Source of the DNA: Dugong dugon
Taxonomy: Eukaryota; Chordata; Mammalia; Sirenia; Dugongidae
Assembly (NCBI GenBank): GCA_030035585.1
Contig: CM057461.1
Span: 168,961,624-169,025,623, forward strand
DNA length: 64,000 nt
Direction of reading: 5' to 3'
Shown: in pieces, positions 12,915 through 50,680 of the stretch
Layout: every line of letters begins with the position of its first letter
Position numbering within the stretch: the stretch's first letter is position 1
Program-made: the position numbers and the translations under genes
The notes under the pieces: model-generated
Database searches by the model: none
The model's input: only the letters and a program-made list of their open reading frames with translations
Told to the model about the DNA's origin: nothing

Positions 12915-13385
12915 TTGACATATTACTGGGAAGGATAAATTTTTCTAAAGTGGTTAAGAGGTGACAAACTTTGCACAAGTTTTAAAAAATAAAAGGAATG
13001 ATGATACAGTACTATTCTAAAAACTTGACTGTTGTATCATGAAAATGGAATCCTATAGTTGGGCTGTCTTTATTGAAAGCAGAAAGGAATAAGGATTACA
13101 AAGCAAAAAAGATTCTAAACATAGATTTTGAAAAAACTTAATCTAGCTTTAAGATTTTCTCCTAGATTAAATAATTGTAATTTTTACTTCCTTTTTGTTC
13201 TGAAAATTGAAAATTATGAAAGCTAGTAGTTATCTTCTATTACTGGAATAATTTAGTTAACATTACAGATGGTGCTAATACAATGAATACAAAACATCAC
13301 TGATGTAAATCGTATCTCTTACGAGCTCCCTCATTCCGAGATTTTGTTTTTATAGTTGTAGCAAGTGTCCCCCAGTTCCTTGAGG

Positions 13386-13412
13386 GTGTGTGTGTGTGTG
13401 TGTGTGTGTGTG
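13386..13412. repeat. (TG)n microsatellite
   Basis: About 13 uninterrupted TG units. Confidence 0.95.
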
Positions 13413-13509
13413 AGAACGTATATTAAGAGAAACAGGAACATGTGTTATCCACTGAGTTTCTCTATGTTAATTCTTAAAAGTAAACCTACGGAACTGGTAT
13501 TACTGGTAG

Positions 13510-13765
13510 AGAGTTATGTGTAGCAGTTAAGAACAGTGGGCTTTGGAGTTGGAGACAGCTAGGCTTGAGTCTGTGACTTTTTTTTTGCTGTGTGGCCTTG
13601 GGTAAACTATTTAATATCCTAGTGCTTTAGTTTCTTCATCTATAAAATGAGATTATAATGCTATGTCACAGGGTTGTTACAAGTACAAAATATAATACAT
13701 GTGAAACTAGAGTGTTTAGCACATAAAAAAAGTTGAAGAGTTATAGCTATCATTATGATGATTAT
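13510..13765 (+). mobile_element. MIR SINE
   Basis: Near-complete MIR: GTAGCAGTTAAGAACAGTGG, GTGTGGCCTTGGGTAAACTA, TTCATCTATAAAATGAGATT. Lies just beyond the NDUFS1 3' end. Confidence 0.85.
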
Positions 13766-13994
13766 AGTTATCCAAGATACATGTGTCTAATGTATAACTA
13801 CATATTTTTTTCTATTTAACCAGCTTGACAGAATGCTTAAATCTTTTCTTTAGCGCTAGAAAAAAGTGGGTTCTAATGGAAGCTCTTCCCATTTCTTCCA
13901 TTTTATAAAGGGATCCATGAAGACAAACAAAAAATTCATATTTTAAGGATTTTCGTTATATTTGTCACAAAGATTATCACTGCTCTTACATGAA

Positions 13995-14233
13995 AGAACA
14001 TCTGTATACACTTTTATTAAACTATTTAACAATGTACACACACAGTATGTTAACGCTTTTGAAACCCTAAAGTTCTTTGATAAATACAGTATCGTTTTCA
14101 AATAAGCATGGTGTAACCTTAAATATTACATCATTCAGATTTTTCTTCATTAAAGAGATTAACCTCTAAGGGATCACTCCAACATAATTGTCCATTAATT
14201 ATCTGGAGCAAAACTGGGTTTCTAGTAGATGTT
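13995..14233 (-). other. NDUFS1: NDUFS1 3' UTR with candidate poly(A) signal
   Basis: The first canonical AATAAA on the minus strand after the stop codon is at 14018-14013, about 215 bases downstream, so a short 3' UTR ending near 13995 is predicted. Longer isoforms using later signals cannot be excluded. Confidence 0.5.
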
Positions 14234-42042
<27,809 letters not shown>

Positions 42043-42379
42043 ATCGCTAAAAATAAAACAAAGAAGAATTATATTATTATAAGAGAAAAACTACCAACTT
42101 TTTGGTAATATTTCATGTTTTTTAAAGTATTTTTTTAAAGCACTTTACATATGCTGTCACTGAATACTCACAAGTCTTGATCTTTCCCTCAAATTCTATG
42201 TATGAAAAATCTAGACAGTCTCTGAGAGATTAACTAACTTGTACAATGTCAAGGAACTAAAAAGGAGCAGTGAGTGTATAAACTTGGGCCTTCTAATTCT
42301 AAGTGAGAGTCAGTTTTATTGTTTTGTTTTAACTATAAAGAAACAGTCAAACTTAAACACTACTATATAGTAAAATAGT

Positions 42380-42568
42380 AGCCCCCAAGTGGTGCAAATG
42401 GTTAAAAGCTAGACTACTAACCAAAAGACTGGCGTTTCAAACCCATACAGATGCACCTTGGAAGACAGTCCTGGAGACCTGCTTCCAAAAGGTGACAGCG
42501 TTGAAAGCCCTATAGCATACTTCTGTCACCATGAGTTGGAATCAACTCAATGGTAAACAACAACATAC
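42380..42568 (+). mobile_element. AfroSINE, diverged
   Basis: Sense copy with an extended middle (GACCTGCTTCCAAAAGGTGA) and the tail CACCATGAGTTGGAATCAAC; in intron 1 of NDUFS1. Confidence 0.8.
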
Positions 42569-42619
42569 AGTAAAATAAACTCCAAGAATAGTCTTGAGTT
42601 TATCATTTTATGTAAAATG

Positions 42620-42892
42620 AAGCCTACCTTTTTGCCTTCATTTCCTACCAATATGCATTCCACCATTCTATGTTATATGTACTAAATGCTCCTTAGACAT
42701 TCTGAGACAGCTCACAAGCCCAAGCCTTTGAGGCTTCTTGAGCTCTATTCTCGCTAGTACAGCTGAGTAGTACATTTATCTTACAGATTTGCAATGATCT
42801 GTTTATGCTATTTCTACCCTCACTGTATTACGGACTTCCTGAAACTATCTTCAGTACCTATCCCCAAGCCTGGCACACAGTAAGCTCTAAAA
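42620..42892 (+). mobile_element. L2 fragment
   Basis: L2-like 3' pattern ending CCCAAGCCTGGCACACAGTA, directly followed by a MER5A-like element. Confidence 0.55.
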
Positions 42893-43090
42893 CAGTGGTT
42901 CTCAACCAGGGATAATTGTGCCCCCAAGAGACATTGTTGGTTGTCACAGCTTGAGGGAAGCTACTGGCATCTGGTGGATAGAAGCCAGGATGCTGCCAAA
43001 CAGCCTACAGTGCACAGGATAGTCCCCCACAGCACAGAATTATCCAGACCAAACTGTCAATAGAGTTGAAGCAGAAAAACTGTGTTAAAA
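42893..43090 (+). mobile_element. MER5A-like DNA transposon (hAT-Charlie)
   Basis: CAGTGGTTCTCAACCAGGGA start, ACATTGTTGGTTGTCACAGC, CTACTGGCATCTGGTGG and CAGAATTATCCAGACC follow the MER5A consensus order. Non-autonomous. Confidence 0.85.
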
Positions 43091-43564
43091 GGTTTGCTGA
43101 ATTATTGAAATAAATGGGAGTAGATGAAATAAAGAACATGATAAATAAAGATATACATAAGCAAAAAAAGTTACCGGAACTTTTAAGTTTTTTGTCCACT
43201 TATTGACCATAAGGGCTAAGCATCGAAAATGATAATTTTTCATTTGGAACTTTTTAAAAGGCATTTAAAATGCAAATTATGTGATGACTAAAATGTATCA
43301 ACATGAAGTACTTCCAACAGTAAAGGGAGAGCAAAACAGTATGTAAATTTTAAACACAAAGCTTTGCATTTCTACCAGCGATGATATAAAATGGGAAATT
43401 TCATTAATTCAGACTTCATAAATTATATTAATTCAGAATACGTAATACTAAATTTATAGACACTGAGCATGTCATCAACTAGTAAATGATTTTTGGCAAA
43501 CCAGAGCTTCTTTATCTATAAAACAGGAGGAAAACAATACTTTCTAGACCTAAGTGTTATTATA

Positions 43565-43731
43565 ACCAAAACCAAACCAGTTGCTGTCGAGTCAATTCCA
43601 ACTCAGAGCGACCCTACAGGACAGAGCAGAACTGCCCCACAGGGTTTCCAAGGAGCAGCTGGTGGATTTGAACTGCCGACCTTTTGGTTAGCAGCCGAGC
43701 TTTTAACTACTGTGCCACCAAGACTCCTTGT
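43565..43731 (-). mobile_element. AfroSINE with perfect 11-bp target duplication
   Basis: Flanked by GTGTTATTATA at 43554-43564 and 43732-43742. Low divergence. Confidence 0.93.
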
Positions 43732-43800
43732 GTGTTATTATAGGAGCTCAGTAAATGTCAGTTAAAGCTAAATTCAATTTAGGCAGTACTGGACATCAGA

Positions 43801-43862
43801 GGGAGCCCTGGTGGTGCAGTGGTTAACAGCTCAGCGGCTAATCAAAAAGTCAGCAGTTTGCA
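43801..43862 (+). mobile_element. AfroSINE head, truncated at an L1 junction
   Basis: Only the tRNA-like first 62 bases (GGAGCCCTGGTGGTGCAGTG to AGTTTGCATTC) are present, after which the sequence switches to L1 ORF2. Confidence 0.85.
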
Positions 43863-44885
43863 TTCAACGAAGCCAGCATAACCCTGATACCAAAACCAGG
43901 TAAAGACACCACAAAAAAAGAAAACTACAGACCAATATCCCTCATGAACATTGATGCAAAAATCCTCAACAAAATTCTAGCCAATAGAATTCAGCAACAT
44001 ATCAAAAAAATAATTCACCATGATCAAGTGGTATTTGTACCAGGTATGCAGGGATGCTTCAACATTACAAAAACAATCAATGTAATCCATCACATAAATA
44101 AAACAAAAGACAAGAACCACATGATCTTATCAATCGATGCAGAAAAGGCACTTGACAAAGTCCAACACCCATTCATGACTAAAACTCTCAACAAAATAGG
44201 AATAGAAGGGAAATTCCTCAATATCATTAAGGGCATTTACACAAAGCCAAGAGCCAACATCATCCTAAATGGAGAGACTTTGAAAGCATTCCCCTTGAAA
44301 ACAAGAAACAGACAAGGATGCCCTTTATCACCACTCTTGTTCAACATTGTGCTGGAGGTCCTAGCCAGAGCAATTAGGCTAGAAAAAGAAATAAAGGGCA
44401 TCCAAATTGGTAGGGAAGAAGTCAAAGTATCTCTATTTGCAGATGATATGATCTTATACACAGAAAACCCCAAAGAAGCCACAAGAAAACTACTGGAACT
44501 AATAGAAGATTCCAGCAAAGTTTCAGGACACAAGATAAACATACAAAAATTAGTTGGATTCCTTTACACCAACAAAGAGAACCTCGAAGAGGAAATCACC
44601 AAATCGATACCATTTACAATAGCCCCCAAGAAGATACTTAGGAATAAATCTAACCAGAGATGAAAAGTACAAAACACTACTGCAAGAAACCAAAAGAGAC
44701 CTGCATAAGTGGAAAAACATACCTTGCTCATGGATAGGTAGCCTCAACATTGTGAAAATGTCAATTCTACCCAAAGCCATCTACAGATATGATGCAATCT
44801 CGATCCAAATTACACTGGCATTTTTTAATGAGATGGAGGAACAAATCACCAACTTCATATGGAAAGGAATTAGACTGAACATTTT
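43863..44885 (+). mobile_element. L1 ORF2 internal fragment with open RT region
   Basis: Sense L1 reverse-transcriptase region, open for about 240 codons from the junction to 44663, with FADD (44436-44447), [13 protein letters not shown] and GCPLSPLLF. The frame shifts near 44630. Both L1 ends are missing (no 5' part, no 3' UTR or tail). Antisense to NDUFS1 in intron 1. Not a host gene. Confidence 0.9.
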
Positions 44886-44919
44886 TCATTGTGGGTAGAG
44901 ATTATACTATTGAGTGTTC

Positions 44920-45300
44920 ACCACAATGTGTCCTGCATACATCCACTTCTCTTCCTCCATGCTACCACTCCACTGCAAGCCACCATCACCCCCTGCCTGG
45001 ACTATTACTTGCCTGGAGTTTCTTAATAGGTGTCCAGGCTTCCACACTGGCCCTACAGCTCCTCCCCTCTTCGCACTTCTGACAGAAATCTAAGAGAACT
45101 CAGATCTTTCTGGGCCTTCATTCTTCAAGTCTTGGCTTAAAAACCATTCCTAAGGGAGACTTTCCTTGATTAGCCTATCCAAAATTTCATGACTACTTCC
45201 CAGTCATATTACCTCATTTTAGTTTTCTTCATGGACTAATTTCTGGCTTATAGTAGACGTTCAATAACTATTTGCTGAATGAATTCTGTCTCCAATCTCT
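44920..45300 (+). mobile_element. L2 fragment
   Basis: CCTGCCTGGACTATTACTTG, TTCAAGTCTTGGCTTAAAAA and CAATAACTATTTGCTGAATG are L2 landmarks in order. Confidence 0.7.
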
Positions 45301-46098
45301 GCCCGTAATTTAGAGACCACTTTCCTGGATAAGCGTACACGCTCTGGCAGGCTAATACAATTGCCGCACAACGTGATGGGGAAAAAGAACACTGCAAACA
45401 ACGAACTTGATGTTGATTCACCAGCAACAGTTCCCATTACACTTTCTATGCTCTCAATTTGTTTTTGTACAGTTGTGTCTGATCCACGATCTTACAGTAC
45501 ATGCATTAGAACCCAAAAACTTTTAAATAACATAGCTTTGTTACTCGCGGAGCGACCCTGAACTAACGTTTTAAATTTCCCCTTTCTGTTTCCCCATCAG
45601 TGAAAGGAATAAACAGTATTACCCAACGCAATAATCAATGGACAAAACAAAATCTAAAAACAATCAGAGGCGTGAGCGGTTGCTAAGGCAATGGCAGTCA
45701 AATAATGAAGTACCGGTACGCGGGTATTTTGGGGGAAACGTTCACGCTTTCGGCCTGTCACTTGACACAGTTGTCCTCTCTCGGTGAACAAAACGGCCTC
45801 CTTCCCTGAGAGGAGACTGTGTCTTGCATTTCCCCTGCAGATGAAAGGTCACCCACAAGCCTGCATTCAGATCAGCGCTCCTCAGGGCTCCTCCTCCTCT
45901 TTTCTGCTCTATTAGATCAGAAACGGTGGCTAACAGTCCCCACCTGCCCGCTCCCGGGGGCTCCCGACGCGGTGGGGCGGGACGAGACGCCCAGTCAAGG
46001 ACAAGAGAATTTGCCACCTGGGCCGAAAAAAACAGCCGCGCCAGGAAACAAACCCGTGGCCAAGACACTTCAGCCTTCCCACAGAAACGCAGTCTCAC
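45300..46098. other. NDUFS1 intron 1, promoter-proximal
   Basis: Becomes progressively GC-rich and CpG-rich after about 45.7 kb. Frames of up to 118 codons on both strands here reflect base composition; no homology is recognised. A GGTGGGGCGGGA Sp1-like site is at 45971-45982. Confidence 0.5.
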
Positions 46099-46190
46099 CT
46101 TCTCTCAGGAGCCGCCGACGCTGCTCTGCTTAATGTTTGGATTACACCGACCCCCTAAGAGGCCGGTCACTCATTCAATATGGCGGCTCC
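46099..46190 (-). other. NDUFS1: NDUFS1 exon 1 (5' UTR), 3' boundary firm, TSS approximate
   Basis: The first coding exon begins only 4 bases before the ATG, so an upstream non-coding exon is required. On the minus strand a strong donor (GTGAGACT) lies at 46098-46091, directly after a GC-rich stretch inside the CpG island. I place exon 1 from this donor to about 46190, where a YY1-type motif sits. The donor is seen in the sequence; the transcription start is inferred. Confidence 0.6.
46177..46187 (+). promoter_or_regulatory. YY1-type motif (AATATGGCGGC)
   Basis: Close match to the YY1 consensus AANATGGCGGC, at the presumed 5' end of NDUFS1 exon 1. YY1 sites of this kind commonly sit just downstream of start sites of housekeeping and nuclear-encoded mitochondrial genes. 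Confidence 0.55.
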
Positions 46191-46374
46191 GGCTAACTTC
46201 GTCCGCTGGGCTTGGTGAACGGAGAGTCGGAAGGGACTAAAAGCCCCAGATACGACAAATTCCCGCCGAGGTTGAGCTCGGCAATTTCCGTCAATACGAC
46301 GCGGGGCGGGAGGAAAGTGGATCGGCGGGGAAGAGGCGAGGGTTGTTGGGGGACGGCTTGAATCCGCAGTTCCG

Positions 46375-46381
46375 CCGGAAG
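46375..46381 (+). promoter_or_regulatory. ETS/GABP (NRF-2)-type site CCGGAAG
   Basis: Exact ETS core in GC-rich context in the middle of the divergent promoter. GABP sites are common in promoters of respiratory-chain subunit genes; function here is inferred. Confidence 0.4.
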
Positions 46382-46645
46382 CGGCCGAGAGGCCCCGAGT
46401 TCCAGAGTGTTCGGTAATCTCCGTCGTCTCAAGGGGCGGTTCCCATCGTCTTCGGGAGCCCTGGAAGTACAGATTTAAGAGATGACCCTCTTTATTAATT
46501 TATTTCCAAACACAAGAAAAACCCGCAGATTGTTTGTTAACCATTTAATTTAGAGCCCCAATTTTTATGTTGAGGAATGAGAACGGTAACGTACTTTGAC
46601 CTTTAACCTTCGGCCGGGTGAGGCGAAGGGAAACGCCTCCGTCTC

Positions 46646-46652
46646 TATATAA
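46646..46652 (+). promoter_or_regulatory. EEF1B2: TATA-like box of EEF1B2 (TATATAA)
   Basis: TATATAAGG lies about 25-30 bases upstream of a pyrimidine-rich stretch (46676-46690), the expected spacing for a TATA box and a 5'-TOP start of a translation-machinery gene. Confidence 0.55.
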
Positions 46653-46675
46653 GGAGTTTTCCGGCTTTTCGTGGC

Positions 46676-46762
46676 TCTTTTCCCCCATCCCAGCGCGCGT
46701 TGACGTTCGCTTGCGCTCCTCTTTTCCTCAGCGGCCGCTTAGCTCCCGATACAGCCGACATC
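46676..46762 (+). other. EEF1B2: EEF1B2 5' UTR (approximate start, TOP-like)
   Basis: The presumed leader starts in a pyrimidine run (CTCTTTTCCCCC). 5'-TOP leaders mark mRNAs for ribosomal proteins and elongation factors under mTOR control, which fits EEF1B2. A second pyrimidine tract (near 46715-46730) followed by CAG could be another start or an internal acceptor. The exact start is not determinable here. Confidence 0.5.
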
Positions 46763-46842
46763 ATGGGCTTCGGAGACCTGAAAACCCCCGCTGGCCTCCA
46801 GGTGCTCAACGATTACCTGGCCGACAAGAGCTACATCGAGGG
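46763..46842 (+). CDS. EEF1B2: EEF1B2 coding exon 1 (residues 1-26)
   Basis: ATG in context GACATCATGG; encodes [26 protein letters not shown] in one run. Donor GTGAGC; the codon for G27 is split. Confidence 0.97.
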
Positions 46843-49509
46843 GTGAGCAAACGGGCGGAGACGGGGCGGCGAGGGAGCGTGTGGCGGGTCTGTGTCCGGC
46901 AGGGACCACGTGGCTCCTGTCGCGGGGGAAGGAGGCCTGGCCGCGGGCCCCTAGAGGGGGCGCGGAAAGCGCCGGTTTCTGGCTCCAAAGTCCGCCATGC
47001 CATTGAAGGCCTGCTTCAAGGGACGGGGTTGCGGGGAAATGGAATCTAAAAAAATTTTTTTTTTCCCCTTGGTATACTCTACCGAATTTTTCCGCGTTTT
47101 TGCACCTTTAATAAATGTTAGCCTGTACAGATGGAGCTGTCGTTAGAAATTGCAGTCCTTGAGTTCTTTTCTAAATAGCAGACATTGCTCAGGGTGGCAT
47201 GGTGACCCAAACAGGTGGTTCCTGCTGTTAAGGAGCTTATTAAAAAAACCTAAGCAGCTTAGATAGCCAGGTAATAATGGACAAGTTCCCACTAATTAGT
47301 TTGGATATAACTTTTGTCATTTATTTGCTGTTGTATGGCTTTTTTTTTTTCTTTTTTGAAAGGCACGTGTAATTATTTTTCTGTCATCGGCAGGTATGTG
47401 CCATCACAAGCAGACGTGGCAGTATTTGAAGCAGTCTCCAGCCCACCACCTGCGGACTTGTATCATGCCCTGCGTTGGTATAATCACATCAAGTCTTATG
47501 AAAAGGAAAAGGCCAGGTAAAATTTTCTTGGTGTTTAGAAGACTAGAATGCTTTCTAAACTTAAAATCAGGGTTTTCGCATGACAAAATTGGACCCAGAC
47601 TACTTTAGTTTTGTTGGGATATTGTAAGCTTAAATTTATTTGTGACTTTAGAAGGCCAAGAGACTGAAGTCCTCCATTTTTTCACAGAACAGGTAGAACA
47701 TGGACAACAGCAGTTCAACTTTTCCCCACACTGCCCTGCCAAGGTGCCTCGACCCTGACCTAGGGGGGCCACCTCTGGGGTGAGAGGGTGGCTCATTCAT
47801 TCAGTCCTTGGCCATTCTTCTGAAACTGCCAACAAGGGTGGAAGTTTGGGGAAGTGGACTCCAGTTCACTAAGAATGGAAATGAGCATACTTAATGAAAT
47901 CTCAAACAGAAATGTTCATACTGAAAGAGTAAATCATAGTGAGTATTGACTAATGTCTCACACGGTACTAATGTTTGTTGGGTGAGGAGTTGAACGTGTA
48001 AAAGTGTTTACCTGGGAGTGTGCTAAAGGGTAAATTTTAGTACAGAAGGGGTCTATTGATAAATAGTGATGAAGACAAGATCACATGTGTTTGGAGAAGG
48101 ACATTATCCCATCCTAATAGTGGCTGAATTTGAATTTTTTATCAAGCCTGCCAGGAGTGAAGAAAGCTTTGGGCAAGTATGGCCCTGCTAATGTGGAAGA
48201 CACCACAGAAAGTGGAGCTACAGATAGTAAAGATGATGATGACATTGATCTCTTTGGATCTGATGATGAGGAGGTATGACATCTTTATATAAGAGCATAG
48301 ATTGATAGGTAACATGTCATTGTGCTTAAGCACTGGCTTTGTAGCCAAATTGCCTTGATTCAGATTCATGCTATGCCACTTACCTGTCTTTTAAGAATTC
48401 TTACTGGTTACATGATGAATAAAATCAAATCACCATCTTTCGGCTGAGCTCGTGATGGATTTGCTTTTTTCTGATAAAGCTGGTTCTTTTTCTTGTGATG
48501 ACCCCACTAGTTTTCAGCGGGCGAACAGCTAGCTTTTTGAAATATTGCATTTTTCTCTACAGGAAAGTGAAGAAGCGAAGCGGCTAAGAGAAGAACGCCT
48601 TGCACAGTATGAGTCAAAGAAAGCCAAAAGTAGGTCATTTTATGATTTGTGTTGATTGTACTTGATTAACTTCATAATGATGATAGGAGGAATCTTTCTA
48701 AGCTTGACTCCGAAGTACTTTTCTCTACATTCATTGAATAGATCGGTGTTTAAAAATCTTCCTTTCTCCTAAAACTTCCACAGCTACTGGTCTGCAGCTG
48801 TCTTCATGGTAGCAGTTGTGGCATTCCTCTGTGGGAAAGAAACTGTTACATGATTCAACACCTCTTTCTCAGCAAAACAGAAAGTGGGCATATGTGTGAC
48901 AGACAAGATGCTTGTTTGGCTATGGAGATGGTCCATTTCAAAACATTGATATTTGATATTAAGTGTTGCACTAGAGTGAAAGAATATGATTATTTTATTA
49001 ATGCTGTTTCTTGTACTTTTTTAGAACCTGCACTTGTTGCCAAGTCTTCCCTCTTACTAGATGTGAAACCTTGGGATGATGAGACAGACATGGCAAAATT
49101 GGAAGAGTGTGTTAGAAGCATTCAAGCAGATGGCTTGGTCTGGGGCTCTTGTGAGTTTACTCTTTGCTTTTGGGCATCTGGGATTTGCGTAAGGTTTCAA
49201 CCTTTGCCCAATCAGTGACTTTTCTAACTAGTTTTTTGTGTGTGGTGAAATACATATAACAAAACATAAGTAGGAAAATAACAGTATTTGTTCTTTTGTG
49301 TCTGACTTGACCTTGCTCATGTAACCTTTTTTTCTTTTTAAATTCTCTTTCTAGCTAAGCTAGTTCCGGTGGGATACGGAATTAAAAAACTTCAAATACA
49401 GTGTGTAGTTGAAGATGATAAAGTTGGTACAGATATGCTGGAGGAAAAGATAACTGCTTTTGAAGACTATGTGCAGTCTATGGACGTGGCTGCTTTCAAC
49501 AAGATCTAA
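46763..49509 (+). CDS. EEF1B2: EEF1B2, translation elongation factor 1-beta (spliced, 6 coding exons)
   Basis: EEF1B2 is the guanine-nucleotide exchange factor that reloads eEF1A with GTP during translation elongation, acting in the cytosolic eEF1B complex. Coding exons: 46763-46842, 47394-47516, 48147-48273, 48563-48629, 49025-49150, 49355-49509. All introns are GT-AG and phases match, giving 225 codons plus TAA, the known mammalian length. Layout: N-terminal GST-C-like domain (about 1-85), acidic linker ([19 protein letters not shown], about 96-114) with Ser-Asp sites typical of CK2 phosphorylation, and the C-terminal exchange domain (about 135-225). Small differences from the human sequence as I remember it include T8 and E89. 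Introns 3 and 4 host snoRNAs, typical for a TOP-class host gene. Confidence 0.98.
47394..47516 (+). CDS. EEF1B2: EEF1B2 coding exon 2 (residues 27-67)
   Basis: Encodes [20 protein letters not shown] to SYEKEKA, part of the GST-C-like domain. Acceptor GGCAG, donor GTAAAA. Residue 50 is Tyr; I recall Cys in human. Confidence 0.96.
47517..48146 (+). other. EEF1B2: EEF1B2 intron 2
   Basis: No repeat recognised and no snoRNA boxes that I trust, unlike introns 3 and 4. Confidence 0.5.
48147..48273 (+). CDS. EEF1B2: EEF1B2 coding exon 3 (residues 68-110)
   Basis: Encodes [20 protein letters not shown] to the acidic run ending GSDDEE. Acceptor ATCAAG, donor GTATGA. Brings the total to exactly 110 codons. 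Confidence 0.95.
48406..48478 (+). ncRNA. SNORD51: SNORD51, C/D-box snoRNA in EEF1B2 intron 3
   Basis: C box ATGATGA at 48412-48418, internal D' CTGA at 48444-48447, a C'-like TGATGGA near 48453, and D box CTGA at 48471-48474. A C/D snoRNA named SNORD51 is known from an EEF1B2 intron in human, so position and box layout agree. It would guide rRNA 2'-O-methylation and be released from the spliced intron. Ends are approximate. Confidence 0.88.
48563..48629 (+). CDS. EEF1B2: EEF1B2 coding exon 4 (residues 111-132)
   Basis: Encodes the charged linker [22 protein letters not shown]. Acceptor CTACAG, donor GTAGGT. 67 bases, lying between the two snoRNA-bearing introns. Confidence 0.96.
48777..48908 (+). 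ncRNA. SNORA41: SNORA41, H/ACA-box snoRNA in EEF1B2 intron 4
   Basis: A hairpin begins with CCACAGCTACT (48778) and closes at about 48821, followed by a second structured arm and an ACA at 48903-48905, three bases before the predicted 3' end. The resulting length, about 132 bases, equals the length I recall for SNORA41, which lies in the EEF1B2 intron after SNORD51 in human. H/ACA RNAs guide pseudouridylation. The fold was judged by eye. Confidence 0.75.
49025..49150 (+). CDS. EEF1B2: EEF1B2 coding exon 5 (residues 133-174)
   Basis: Starts the exchange domain: [20 protein letters not shown] to DGLVWGS. Acceptor TTTTTTAG, donor GTGAGT. Confidence 0.97.
49355..49509 (+). CDS. EEF1B2: EEF1B2 coding exon 6 (residues 175-225 and stop)
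   Basis: Encodes [20 protein letters not shown] to MDVAAFNKI and TAA at 49507-49509. Acceptor TTTCTAG. Forms the end of the eEF1A-contacting exchange domain. Confidence 0.97.
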
Positions 49510-49557
49510 AATCCATCCTGGATCATTGCACTTAAATAAAAGCTTAAATGACAACCA
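49510..49557 (+). terminator. EEF1B2: EEF1B2 3' UTR and poly(A) signal
   Basis: AATAAA at 49535-49540, only 26 bases after the stop codon, predicts cleavage near 49555. A very short 3' UTR is usual for this gene class. Confidence 0.8.
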
Positions 49558-49854
49558 AGCCCTTGGCTCTTGAGTCCATTAAGTAGGGTAGAATATTTTC
49601 CTTTTGAGGGAAGGAACTCGTTAAGTAAGGTTCAGAAATGATTTAAATTTGGCTAAGCATTCTTTTAGACATTTAGCCAAAAACAAGAGGAAGTTATTAA
49701 AAATACTGTGACTACAGGTGGGTGTTTAATACATTTTTATAAATAATAAAAACAGACTCAATTTTAGTGCATTTTTGTATGAAGGAGTTGTACCCATTAG
49801 TGATGCCCTCAGAAATGCATGATACCAGTTCTACCACAGTATTAATAGCCATTA

Positions 49855-50010
49855 AAAAACCCATTGCCTTCGAGTTGATTCTGACTCATAGCAACCCTAT
49901 AGGATAGTAGAACTGCCCCCATAAGGTTTTCAACAAGCAAGTGGTGGGTTCGGACTGCCAACATTTTTTGTTAGCAGCCAAGCTCTTAAATACTGTGCCA
50001 CCAGGCTCCC
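49855..50010 (-). mobile_element. AfroSINE
   Basis: Antisense copy about 300 bases after the EEF1B2 poly(A) site: CCTTCGAGTTGATTCTGACT to TGTGCCACCAGGCTCCC. Confidence 0.88.
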
Positions 50011-50680
50011 TATGTACACACAGCACACCATAAATAATACTGGGTGCATTTGGAACTGAGGTGAGGGAATTAAGTGAGCAAGGACTAGGCCTGTATTTTG
50101 TTTTTAGTTAAGTAGCAAATGGTTTAATGACTGGATGCAGTTCATAACCCAGCGTCTTCAAGTTGGGTCAGTTGTATTTTAAAAAATTCCATAATTGCAA
50201 GTCCCACTAAATACTAAATGCTATGAGGTGGGACACAATGCAACTGGGGGACACCTGTTCCAAAGGAAGGAAGTCAAGTTGGAAAGCTTCCCAGAATTTG
50301 TCATGAATTGTCTGCAACGCAGATGTTGCATCACTGTCAAGGGAGAACAGGTTTTAAAGCCCATACTGGCAATGTGATTGGGAGTAGCGTTACGTGCTAG
50401 GAAAGTTGGTTTCCAGGCTGTGATTTATGTGGGTGTGGAGGTGGGGACAAGATGTGAGATACTGGATTTAAAACTGATTGAACCTATTCTTGAGGGAACT
50501 TCAATACTGAGGTAGTCCTGCAGGTAAATGTTCTGGGATGAGGCTGTATGTTTAGTCAAGTGATAAGTCAATTATTGGAAACAGCTGTATCTTAACAGTT
50601 AATTTTGGGTATATATAAAATTTTCTTTTACAATGGTAGTTTTCTTTAAAAATGGAGATTTTAAAGTTTCTAACCAAATG

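Larger units (their letters stand above)
46190..46676. promoter_or_regulatory. bidirectional promoter between NDUFS1 and EEF1B2
   Basis: About 490 bases separate the presumed NDUFS1 start (minus) from the presumed EEF1B2 start (plus). The interval has no recognised repeat and holds an ETS/GABP-type CCGGAAG (46375-46381), other GGAA cores near 46228, and a GGGCGGGAGG site near 46303. NDUFS1 and EEF1B2 are also adjacent and divergent in human, so this is a conserved arrangement. Confidence 0.75.
46000..46990. promoter_or_regulatory. CpG island over the NDUFS1/EEF1B2 divergent start sites
   Basis: From roughly 45.95 to 47.0 kb the sequence switches from AT-rich to GC-rich with many CpG dinucleotides, GGGCGGG-type Sp1-like sites and few repeats. 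It covers both first exons. Boundaries were judged by eye, not calculated. Confidence 0.8.

Noticed and set aside
45742..46240. Overlapping 104-118 codon frames on both strands
   Set aside because: Base-composition artefacts of the GC-rich promoter region; no homology recognised.
46618..47049. 143-codon frame over EEF1B2 exon 1
   Set aside because: It is a different frame from EEF1B2 and runs into intron 1; long frames are expected by chance in a CpG island.
48850..49218. 122-codon frame as an independent gene
   Set aside because: It is EEF1B2 exon 5 read through its flanking intron sequence, with the 5' part overlapping the SNORA41 region.
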